Positions 55,504 to 63,680 of a DNA stretch of 64,000 bases are shown here, one piece after another (within the stretch, counting starts at the first letter, position 1; every line of letters starts with the position of its first letter). The DNA lies in assembly GCA_947359465.1 (NCBI GenBank), contig OX375875.1, forward strand, positions 11,501,038-11,565,037, given 5' to 3'. This DNA is from Metellina segmentata. Taxonomy: Eukaryota; Arthropoda; Arachnida; Araneae; Tetragnathidae. The position numbers and the translations under genes are program-made. Below the pieces are notes generated by a model that was not told the origin of the DNA, did no database searches, and worked only from the letters and a program-made list of their open reading frames with translations.

Positions 55504-55682
55504 AATATTTTTATTTGCGTAATATTTTTTATTACTGTTTATATGTATTTTTTATTAAAACACGACATCATACGTATCTAGAGCAAGCTGTGCATGTAAT
55601 GATTCTTAACTGCTGTTTGAAGTTGTTCAAGGTAAATGCAATAAATATGAAGTGAATTTTTTTAGAAATCAGTCATTTCGAA

Positions 55683-55764
55683 CACGAGGTGGCCGAGCGG
55701 TTTAGGCGATGGACTGCTAATTCATTGGGCTCTGCCCGCGTGGGTTCGAATCTCATACTCGTCG
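55683..55764 (+). tRNA. tRNA-Ser(GCT), subfamily D
   Basis: C1 opposite C81, T21, T40, T71, A75. Confidence 0.58.
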
Positions 55765-55943
55765 AGTATTTTTGTTTGCGTAATATTTTTTATTACTGTT
55801 TATATGTATTTTTTATTAAAACACGACATCATACGTATCTAGAGCAAGCTGTGTATGTAATGTTTCTTAACTGCTGTTTGAAATTGTTCAAGGTAAATGC
55901 AATAAATATGAAGAACATTTTTTTAGAAAATACTCATTTCGAA

Positions 55944-56024
55944 GATGAGGTGGCCGAGTGGTTAAGGCGATGGACTGCAAATCATTGGGCTCTGCCCGCG
56001 TGGGTTCGAATCCCATCCTCGTCG
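55944..56024 (+). tRNA. tRNA-Ser-like, anticodon GCA, deleted
   Basis: GCA at 55,977-55,979; 81 nt; duplicate of 53,076, 2,868 bp away. Confidence 0.5.
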
Positions 56025-56203
56025 AATTTTTTTGTTTGCGTAATATTTTTTATTACTGTTTATAAGCATTTTTTATTAAAACACGATATCCTACGTATCT
56101 AGAGCAAGATGTGCGTGTAATGTTTCTTAACTGCTGATTGAAATTGTTCAAGGTATATGCAATAAAAATGAAGAAATTTTTTTTAGAAATTAGTCATTTC
56201 GAA

Positions 56204-56285
56204 GACGATGTGGCCGAGCGGTTTAGGCGAAGGACTGCTAATCAATTTTGCTATGCCCGCGTGGGTTCGAATCTCATCCTCGTCG
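56204..56285 (+). tRNA. tRNA-Ser(GCT)-like, degenerate
   Basis: T6, T21, eroded anticodon stem and variable arm; duplicate of 53,336 with A38 restored. Confidence 0.42.
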
Positions 56286-56464
56286 AGTATTTTTGTTTGC
56301 GTAATATTTTTTACTACGGTTTATATGCATTTTTAATTAAAACAAAACATCCTACGTATCTAGAGCAAGCTGTGCATGTAATGATTCGTAACTGCTGTTT
56401 GAAGTTGTTCAAGGTAAATGCAATAAATATGAAGTAAATTTTTTTAGAAATTAGTTATTTCGAA

Positions 56465-56546
56465 AACGAGGTGGTCGAGCGGTTAAGGCGATGGACTGCT
56501 AATCCATTGGGCTCTGCCCACGTGGGTTCAAATCCCTTCCTCGTTG
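56465..56546 (+). tRNA. tRNA-Ser(GCT), A1-T81 acceptor
   Basis: A1-T81, T11 wobble, A56, TTCAAAT, T73 in the T stem. Confidence 0.68.
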
Positions 56547-56725
56547 AGTTTTTTTATTTGCGTAATATTTTTTATTACTGTTTATATGTATTTTTTATTA
56601 AAACACGACATCATACGTATCTTGAGCAAGCTGTGCATGTAATGTTTCTTAACTGCTGTTTGAAATTGTTCAAGGTAAATGCAATAAATATGTAGAAAAT
56701 TTTTTTAGAAATTATTCATTTCGAA

Positions 56726-56807
56726 AACGAGGTGGCCGAGTGGTTAAGGCGATGGACTGCTTATCCATTGGGTTCTGCTCGAGTGGGTTCGAATTCCATC
56801 CTCGTCG
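56726..56807 (+). tRNA. tRNA-Ser(GCT), subfamily C
   Basis: A1, T37, T48, T54, A57, T70. Confidence 0.58.
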
Positions 56808-56986
56808 AGTTTTTTTGTTTGCGTCATATTTTTTATTACTGTTTATATGCATTTTTTATTATAACACGACATCCTACGTATCTAGAGCAAGCTGTGCATG
56901 TAATGATAATTAACTGCTGTTTGAAGTTGTTCAAGGTAAATGCAATAAATATGAAGTGAATTTTTTTAGAAATTAGTCATTTCGAA

Positions 56987-57069
56987 GACGAGGTGGCCGA
57001 GCGGTTTAGGCGATGGACTGCTAATCCATTGGGCTCTGCCCTCGAAGGGTTCGAATCTCATCCTCGTCG
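56987..57069 (+). tRNA. tRNA-Ser(GCT), 83 nt
   Basis: One extra base in the variable arm/T stem (CCCTCGAAGGGTTCG); T21, T71. Confidence 0.57.
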
Positions 57070-57248
57070 AGTATTTTTGTTTGCGTAATATTTTTTATTA
57101 CGGTTTATATGCATTTTTAATTAAAACAAAACATCCTACGTATCTAGAGCAAACTGTGCATGTAATGATTCGTAACTGCTGTTTGAAGTTGTTCAAGGTA
57201 AATGCAAAAAATATGAAGTGAATTTTTTTAGAAATTAGTTATTTCGAA

Positions 57249-57330
57249 AACGAGGTGGCCGAGCGGTTAAGGCGATGGACTGCTTATCCATTGGGCTCTG
57301 CTCGCGTGGGTTCGAATTCCATCCTCGTCG
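57249..57330 (+). tRNA. tRNA-Ser(GCT), subfamily C
   Basis: A1, T37, T54, T70; duplicate of 53,858. Confidence 0.65.
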
Positions 57331-57509
57331 AGTGTTTTTGTTTACGTCATATTTTTTATTACTGTTTATAAGCATTTTTTATTAAAACACGACATCCTAC
57401 GTATCTAGAGCAAGCTGTGGGTGTACTGTTTCTTAACTGCTGTTTGAAATTGTTCAAGGTATATGCAATAAATATGAAGAAAATTTTTTTAGAAATTAGT
57501 TATTTCGAA

Positions 57510-57591
57510 GATGAGGTGGTCTAGTGGTTAAGGCGATGGACTGCTAATCCATTGGGCTCTGCTCGCGTGGGTTCGAATCCCATCCTCGTCG
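57510..57591 (+). tRNA. tRNA-Ser(GCT)
   Basis: T3, T11, T13, T54: wobbles only, with D-loop G18 intact. Confidence 0.78.
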
Positions 57592-57770
57592 AGTTTTTTT
57601 GTTTGCGTAATATTTTTTATTACTGTTTATAAGCATTTTTTATTAAAACACGACATCCTACGTATCTAGAGCAAGCTGTGCATGTAATGATTCCTAACTG
57701 CTGTTTGAAGTTGTTCAAGGTAAATGCAATAAATATAAAGTAAATTTTTTTAGAAATCAGTCATTTCGAA

Positions 57771-57852
57771 GATGAGGTGGTCGAGTGGTTAATGCGATGG
57801 ACTGCTAATTCATTGGGCTCTGCCCTCGTAGGTTCGAATACTATCCTCGACG
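57771..57852 (+). tRNA. tRNA-Ser(GCT), degenerate
   Basis: T3, T11, T23, T40, T56, A60, A70, T72, A80. Confidence 0.45.
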
Positions 57853-58031
57853 AGATTTTTTGTTTGCGTAATATTTTTTATTACTGTTTATATGTATTTT
57901 TTATTAAAACACGACATCCTACGTATCTAGAGCAAGCTGAGCATGTAATGTTTCTTAACTGCTGTTTGAAATTGTTCAAAGTAAATGCAATAAATATGAA
58001 GTAAATTTTTTTAGAAATTAGTCATTTCGAC

Positions 58032-58113
58032 GACGAGTTGGCCGAGCGGTTAATGCGATGGACTGCTATTCCATTGGGCTCTACCCGCGTGGGTTCGAAT
58101 CACATAGTCGTAG
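58032..58113 (+). tRNA. tRNA-Ser(GCT), degenerate
   Basis: T7, T23, T38, A52, A71, A75, G76, A81: acceptor largely lost. Confidence 0.45.
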
Positions 58114-58292
58114 AGTTTTTTTGTTTGCGAAATATTTTTATTACAGTTTATATGTATTTTTTATTAAAACACGACACATCCTACGTATCTAGAGCAAGCT
58201 GTGCATGTATTTTTCTTAACTGCCATTTGAAATTGTTCAAGGTAAATGCTATAAATATGAAGAAAATTTTTTTAGAAATTAGTCATTTCGAA

Positions 58293-58374
58293 GATGAAGT
58301 GGCCGAGTGGTTAAGGCGATGGACTGCTAATCCATTGGGCTCTGCCCGCGTGGGTTCGAATAACTTTCTCGTCG
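58293..58374 (+). tRNA. tRNA-Ser(GCT), T stem damaged
   Basis: T3, A6; T stem 3' strand reads AACTT; T75. Confidence 0.48.
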
Positions 58375-58553
58375 ACTTTTTTTGTTTGCGTAATATTTTT
58401 TATTACTGTTTATAAGCATTTTTTATTAAAACACGACATCCTACGTATCTAGAGCAAGCTGTGCGTGTAATGTTTCTTAACTGCTGTTTGAAATTGTTCA
58501 AGGTATATGCAATAAATATGAAGAAAATTTTTTTAGAAATTAGTCATTTCGAA

Positions 58554-58635
58554 GATGAGGTGGTGTAGTGGTTAAGGCGATGGACTGCTAATCCATTGGG
58601 CTCTGCCCGCGTGGGTTCGAATCCCATTCTCGTCG
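58554..58635 (+). tRNA. tRNA-Ser(GCT)
   Basis: T3, T11, G12 opposite G23, T13, T75. Confidence 0.65.
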
Positions 58636-58814
58636 AGTTTTTTTATTTGCGTAATATTTTTTATTACTGTTTATATGCATTTTTTATTAAAACACGACAT
58701 CCTACGTATCTAGAGGAAGCTGTGCATGTATTGTTTCTTAACTGCTTTTTGAAATTGTTCAAGGTAAATGCTATAAATATGAAGAAAATTTTTTTAGAAA
58801 TTGTTTATTTCGAA

Positions 58815-58896
58815 GAGGAGGTGGCCGAGTGGTTAAGGCGATGGACTGCTAATCCATTGGGCTCTACCCGCGTGGGTTCGAATAACATTCTCGTCG
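58815..58896 (+). tRNA. tRNA-Ser(GCT)
   Basis: G3 opposite G79, A52, A70 and A71 in the T stem, T75. Confidence 0.52.
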
Positions 58897-59075
58897 ACTT
58901 TTTTTGTTTGCGTAATATTTTTTATTACTGTTTATAAGCATTTTTTATTAAAACACGACATCCTACGAATCTAGAGCAAGCTGTGCGTGTAATGTTTCTT
59001 AACTGCTGTTTGAAATTGTTCAAGGTATATGCAATAAATATGAAGAAATTTTTTTTAGAAATTAGTCATTTCGAA

Positions 59076-59157
59076 GATGAGGTGGTGTAGTGGTTAAGGC
59101 GATGGGCTGCTAATCCATTGGGCTCTGCCCGCGTGGGTTCGAATCACATCGTCGTAG
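59076..59157 (+). tRNA. tRNA-Ser(GCT), acceptor damaged
   Basis: T3, T11, G12, T13, G31, A71, G76, A81. Confidence 0.48.
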
Positions 59158-59336
59158 AGTTTTTTTGTTTGCGTAATATATTTTATTACTGTTTATATGT
59201 ATTTTTTATTAAAACACGACATCCTACGTATCTAGAGCAAGCTGTGCATGTAATGTTTCGTAACTGCAGTTTGAAATTGTTCAACGTAAATGCAATAAAT
59301 ATGAAGAAAATTATTTTAGAAATTCCTCGTTTCGAA

Positions 59337-59418
59337 GACGAGGTGGCCGAGTGGTTAAGGCGATGGAATGCTAATCCATTTGACTCTGCCCGTGTGGGTT
59401 CGAATCTCATCCACAACA
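59337..59418 (+). tRNA. tRNA-Ser(GCT), acceptor destroyed
   Basis: 3' acceptor strand CCACAAC does not pair with GACGAGG; A32; variable arm TTTGACTCTGCCCGTG; discriminator A. Confidence 0.45.
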
Positions 59419-59596
59419 AGTTTTTCTTTTGCGTAATATTTTTTATTACTGTTTATAAGCATTTTTTATTAAAACACGACATTTTACGTATCTAGAGCAA
59501 GCTGTGCATGTAATGTTTCTTAACTGCTGTTTGAAATTGTTCAAGGTATATGCAATAAATATGAAGAAAATATTTTTAGAAATTAGTCATTTCGAA

Positions 59597-59678
59597 GATG
59601 AGGTGGCCGAGTGGTTAAGGCGATGGACTGCTAATCCATTGGGTTCTGCCCGCGTGTGTTCGAATCCCATCCTCGTCG
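59597..59678 (+). tRNA. tRNA-Ser(GCT)
   Basis: T3, T48, T61 opposite C71. Confidence 0.7.
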
Positions 59679-59857
59679 AGTATTTTTACTTGCGTAATAT
59701 TTTTTATTACTGTTTATATGCATTTTTTATTAAAACAAAACATCCTACGTATCTAGAGCAAGCTGTGCATGTAATGTTTCTTAACTGCTGTTTGAAATTG
59801 TTCAAGGTAAATGTAATAAATTTGAAGAAAAATTTTTTAGAAATCATTCATTTTGAA

Positions 59858-59939
59858 GACGATGTGGCCGAGTGGTTAAGGCGATGGACTGCTAATCCAT
59901 TGGGCTCTGCCCGCGTGGGTTCGAATCCCATCCTTGTCG
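59858..59939 (+). tRNA. tRNA-Ser(GCT)
   Basis: T6 opposite C76 and T78 wobble; the rest is consensus. Confidence 0.73.
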
Positions 59940-60118
59940 AATTTTTTTGTTTGCGTAATATTTTTTATTACTGTTTATAAGCATTTTTTATTAAAACACG
60001 ATATCCTACGTATCTAGAGCAAGATGTGCGTGTAATGTTTCTTAACTGCTGTTTGAAATTGTTCAAGGTATATACAATAAATATGAAGAAAATTTTTTTA
60101 GAAATTAGTCATTTCGAA

Positions 60119-60200
60119 GATGAAGTGGCCGAGTGGTTAAGGCGATGGACTGCTAATCCATTGGGCTCTGCCAGCGTGGGTTCGTATCCCATTCTCGTAG
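60119..60200 (+). tRNA. tRNA-Ser(GCT), degenerate
   Basis: T3, A6, A55, T67 (TTCGTAT), T75, A81. Confidence 0.5.
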
Positions 60201-60375
60201 AGTTTTTTTATTTGCGTAATATTTTTTATTACTGTTTATATGCATTTTTTTATTAAAACATCCTACGTATCTTGAGCGAGCTGTGCATGTAATGATTCTT
60301 AACTGCTGTTTGAAGTTTTTCAAGGTAAATGCAATAAATATGAAGAAAATTTTTTTAGAAATTAGTCATTTCGAA

Positions 60376-60457
60376 GATGAAGTGGCCGAGTGGTTAAGCC
60401 GATTTACTGCTAATCCATTGGGCTCTGACCCCGTGGGTTCGAATCCCATCCTTGACG
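60376..60457 (+). tRNA. tRNA-Ser(GCT)-like, A/B hybrid
   Basis: A-type start (T8, G13; T3, A6) switches to B-type from position 24 on (C24, ATTTA, CTGACCCCG); T78, A80. Confidence 0.48.
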
Positions 60458-60637
60458 AGTTTTTTTATTAGCTTAGTATTTTTTATTACTATTTATATGC
60501 ATTTTTTTATTAAAACACTACATCCTTCGTATCTAGAGCAAGCTGTGAATGTAATGTTTCTTAACTGCTGTTTGAAATTGTACAAGGTAAATGCAATAAA
60601 GATGAAGAAAATTTTTTTAGAAATTATTCATTTCGAA

Positions 60638-60719
60638 GACGAGGTGGCCGAGTGGTTAAGGCGATAGACTGCTAATCCATTGGGCTCTTCCCGCGTGGTT
60701 TCGAATCACATCCTCGTCG
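60638..60719 (+). tRNA. tRNA-Ser(GCT)
   Basis: A29 opposite C41, T52, T62 opposite C70, A71. Confidence 0.55.
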
Positions 60720-60895
60720 AGTTCTTTTATTTGCGTAATATTTTTTTTTACTGTTTATATGCATTTTTAATTAAAACAAAACATCCTACGTATCTAGGGC
60801 AAGCTGTGCATGTAATGATTCTTAACTGCTGTTTGAAGTTCAAGGTAAATGCAATAAATATCAAGTAAATTTTTTTAGAAATTATTCATTTCGAA

Positions 60896-60977
60896 GACGA
60901 GGTGGCCGAGCGGTTAAGGCGATGGACTGCTAATCCGTTCGGCTCTGACCGCATGGGTTCGAATCTCATCCTCGTCG
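60896..60977 (+). tRNA. tRNA-Ser(GCT)
   Basis: G42 wobble; C45, A53, G54-G56-region changes in the variable arm; A58; T71. Confidence 0.58.
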
Positions 60978-61154
60978 ACGATTTGCAATGCGTTATGTTT
61001 TTTATACTGTTTATATGCATTTTTGATTAAAACAAGACATCCTAATTATCAAGAGCAAGCCGTGAATGTAATGTTTCTTAACTGCTGTTTGAAATTGTAG
61101 AAGGTAAATGCAATAAATATGAAGAACTTTTTTTTACAAATTAATAATTTCGAA

Positions 61155-61236
61155 GACGAGGGGGCCGAGTGGTTAAGCCGATTTACTGCTAATCCATTGG
61201 GCTCTGACCCCGTGGGTTCGAATCCCATCCTTGTCG
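61155..61236 (+). tRNA. tRNA-Ser(GCT)-like, subfamily B
   Basis: B form with G13 (not A13), C24, T78. Confidence 0.53.
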
Positions 61237-61415
61237 AGTTTTTTTATTTGCGTAATATTTTTTATTACTATTTATATGCATTTTTTATGAAAACACGACA
61301 TCGTACGTATCTATAGCAAGCTGTGCATGTAATGTTTCTTAAATGCTGTTTGAAATTGTTCAAGGTATATGCAATAAATATGAAGAAAATTTTTTTAGAA
61401 ATTAGTTTTTTCGAA

Positions 61416-61497
61416 GATGAGGTGGCCGAGTGGTTAAGGCGATGGACTGCTAATCCATTGGGCTCTGCCCGCGTGGGTTCGAATCCCAACCTCGTCG
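61416..61497 (+). tRNA. tRNA-Ser(GCT)
   Basis: T3 wobble and A74 opposite G58; otherwise consensus. Confidence 0.8.
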
Positions 61498-61675
61498 AGT
61501 TTTTTTATTTGCGTAATATTTTTATTACTGTTTATATGCATTTTTTATTAAAACAAAACATCCAACGTATTTAGAGCAAGCTGTGCATATAATGTTTCTT
61601 AACTGCTGTTTGAAGTTTTTGAAGTTAAATGCAATAAATATGAAGTTAATTTTTTTAGAAATTAGTCGTTACGAA

Positions 61676-61757
61676 GACGAGGTGGCCGAGTGGTTAAGGC
61701 GATGGACTGCTAATCCATTGGGCTCTGCCCGCGTGGGTTCGAATCCCATCATCGTAG
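61676..61757 (+). tRNA. tRNA-Ser(GCT)
   Basis: Body is consensus; A75 opposite G7 and A81 opposite G1. Confidence 0.67.
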
Positions 61758-61936
61758 AGTATTTTTGTTTGCGTAATATTTTTTATTACTGTTTATATGT
61801 ATTTTTTATTAAAACACGACATCCTACGTATCTAGAGCAAGCTGTGCATGTAATGTTTCTTAACTGCTGTTTGAAGTTGTTCAAGGTATATGCAATAAAT
61901 ATGAAGAAAATTTTTTTAGAAATTAAGCATTTCGAA

Positions 61937-62017
61937 GATGAGGTGGCCGAGTGGTTAAGGCGATGGACTGCTAATCCATTGGGCTCTGCCCGCGTGCGTC
62001 GAATCCCATACTTGTCG
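61937..62017 (+). tRNA. tRNA-Ser(GCT), deleted T arm
   Basis: 81 nt: a base is lost between T stem and loop (GTGCGTCGAAT), damaging the B box. T3, A75, T78. Confidence 0.48.
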
Positions 62018-62196
62018 AGTTTTTTTATTTGCGTAATATTTTTTATTACTGTTTATATGCATTTTTGATTAAAACAAGACATCCTAATTATCAAGAGCAA
62101 GAAGTGAATGTAATGTTTCTTAACTGCTGTTTGAAATTGTAGAAGGTAAATGCAATAAATATGAAGAACTTTTTTTTACAAATTAATAATTTCGAA

Positions 62197-62278
62197 GACG
62201 AGGGGGCCGAGTGGTTAAGCCGATTTACTGCTAATCCATTGGGCTCTGACCCCGTGGGTTCGAATCCCATCCTCGTAG
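62197..62278 (+). tRNA. tRNA-Ser(GCT)-like, subfamily B
   Basis: B form with G13, C24; A81 opposite G1. Confidence 0.5.
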
Positions 62279-62457
62279 AGTATTTTCGTTTGCGTAATAT
62301 TTTTTATTACTATTTATATGTATTTTTTATTAAAACACGACATCCTACGTATCTAGAGCAAGCTGTGCATTTAATGTTTCTTAACTGCTGTTTGAAATTG
62401 TTCAAGGTATATGCAATAAATATGAAGAAAATTTTTTTAGAAATGAGGCATTTCAAA

Positions 62458-62539
62458 GATGAGGTGGCCGAGTGGTTAAGGCGATGGACTGCTAATCCAT
62501 TGGGCTCTGCCAGCGTGGGTTCAAATCTCATCCTCGTTG
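62458..62539 (+). tRNA. tRNA-Ser(GCT)
   Basis: T3, A55, TTCAAAT, T71 wobble, T81 wobble. Confidence 0.7.
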
Positions 62540-62718
62540 AGTTTTTTTTATTTGCGTAATATTTTTTTTACTGTTTATTTGCATTTTTAATTAAAACAAA
62601 ACATCCTACGTATCTAGAGCAAGCTGTGCATGTAATAATTCTTAACTGCTGTTTGAAGTTGTTCAAGGTATATGCAATAAATATGAAGAACATTTTTTTA
62701 GAAATTAAGCATTTCGAA

Positions 62719-62800
62719 GATGAGGTGGCCGAGCGGTTAAGGCGATAGACTGCAAATACATTGGGCTCTGCCCGCGTGGGTTCGAATCCCAACTTCGTTG
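62719..62800 (+). tRNA. tRNA-Ser-like, anticodon GCA, full length
   Basis: GCA at 62,752-62,754 (Cys codons) without the deletion seen in the other GCA copies, but the anticodon stem ATAGA/TACAT has two mismatches. T3, A74, T76, T81. Confidence 0.52.
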
Positions 62801-62978
62801 AGTTTTTTTATTTGCGTAATATTTTTATTACTGTTTATATGTATTTTTTATTAAAACACGACATCCTACGTATCTACAGCAAGCTGTGCATGTAATGTTT
62901 CTTAACTGCCGTTTGAAGTTGTTCAAGTTAAATGCAATAAATATGAAATAAATTTTTTTAGAAATTAATCGTTTTAAA

Positions 62979-63060
62979 GAAGAGGTGGCCGAGTGGTTAA
63001 GGCGATGGACTGCTTATCCATTGGGCTCTGCCCGCGTGGGTTCGAATCCTATCCTCGTCG
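62979..63060 (+). tRNA. tRNA-Ser(GCT)
   Basis: A3 opposite G79, T37, T72-region wobble in the T stem. Confidence 0.65.
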
Positions 63061-63241
63061 AGTATTTTTGTTTGCGTAATATTTTTTATTACTGTTTATA
63101 TGTATTTTTTATTAAAACACGACATCCTACGTATCTAGAGCAAGCTGTGCATGTAATGTTTCTTAACTGCTGTTTGAAATTGTTCAAGGTTAAGCAATAA
63201 TTATGAAGAAAATTTTTTTTTTAGAAAGTAAATACATCGAA

Positions 63242-63323
63242 GGCGAGGGGGCCGAATGGTTAAGACGATGGCCTGCTAATACTTTGAGCTCTGAAAACGT
63301 GCGGTCGAATCCCATCGGCGTCG
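63242..63323 (+). tRNA. tRNA-Ser(GCT)-like, divergent edge copy
   Basis: G2, G8, A15, A24, C31, anticodon stem 3' strand ACTTT, rebuilt variable arm (GAGCTCTGAAAACG), T loop GTCGAAT, GG at 75-76. Anticodon remains GCT. Probably a relic. Confidence 0.45.
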
Positions 63324-63507
63324 AGGTTCTGCTATACGTAATATTTTTTATTACTGTCTATATGTAATTTTTATTAAAAATCGACATGGTACGTATCTAG
63401 AGCAAGCTATTCATATAATATTTCTTTATTGTGTGTGTTGTTTGAAATTGTTCAAGGTAAATGTAATAATTATGAAGATAACTTTTTCAGAAATTAAATA
63501 TTACGAA

Positions 63508-63589
63508 GACGAGGTGGCCGAGTGGTTAAGGCGATGGACTGCTAATCCATCGGGGTCTGCCCGCGTGGTTTCGAATCCCATCATTGTCG
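63508..63589 (+). tRNA. tRNA-Ser(GCT), last copy
   Basis: C44 and G48 in the variable arm (CGGGGTCTGCCCG), T62, A76, T78. Last recognisable gene of the array. Confidence 0.6.
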
Positions 63590-63680
63590 AGGATTTGCTA
63601 TGAATAATATTTTTTATTAATTTTTCTATGCATTTTTTACTAAAACTCGACATTCTACGTATCTAGAGCAAGCTGTTGTG

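Larger units (their letters stand above)
1..63680 (+). repeat. Tandem array of tRNA-Ser(GCT) genes, 261-bp unit
   Basis: A gene-plus-spacer unit recurs with start-to-start spacing mostly 254-265 bp, for 196 tRNA copies in one orientation. Consensus gene, linear positions 1-82: acceptor 5' strand 1-7 (GACGAGG), D stem 10-12/23-25, anticodon stem 27-31/39-43, anticodon 34-36 (GCT), long variable arm 44-57 with GGGC/GCCC stem, T stem 58-62/70-74 with loop TTCGAAT, acceptor 3' strand 75-81 (CCTCGTC), discriminator G82. This is the class II serine tRNA shape. A box (TGGCCGAGTGG) and B box (GGTTCGAATCC) fit pol III consensus, a T5-T7 run starts about 2 nt after G82, and no CCA is encoded. The spacer is AT-rich with conserved blocks such as CCTACGTATCTAGAGCAAGC. 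Individual gene entries list only differences from this consensus, using the same numbering. The left end of the array lies outside the window. Confidence 0.97.

Noticed and set aside
3577..62792. Minus-strand frames of about 72-77 codons beginning MGFEPTRAEPNGLAVHRLN
   Set aside because: This is the reverse complement of the same tRNA gene; a known source of spurious protein predictions.
286..63200. Many recurrent 60-220 codon frames with a common EVAEWLRRWTANPLGSARVG segment, resembling a repetitive protein family
   Set aside because: The segment is exactly the tRNA gene read in one frame, and the rest is spacer. The pattern exists because the DNA unit repeats. Stops are frequent and the frame is not kept between units.
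1..63680. CRISPR-like array
   Set aside because: Units are 261 bp with a tRNA in each, spacers are not unique, and the sequence is eukaryotic.
1..63680. tRNA-derived SINE family
   Set aside because: Copies are head-to-tail at a fixed period with no poly-A tails or individual target duplications, so this is a tandem gene array and not dispersed retroposons.
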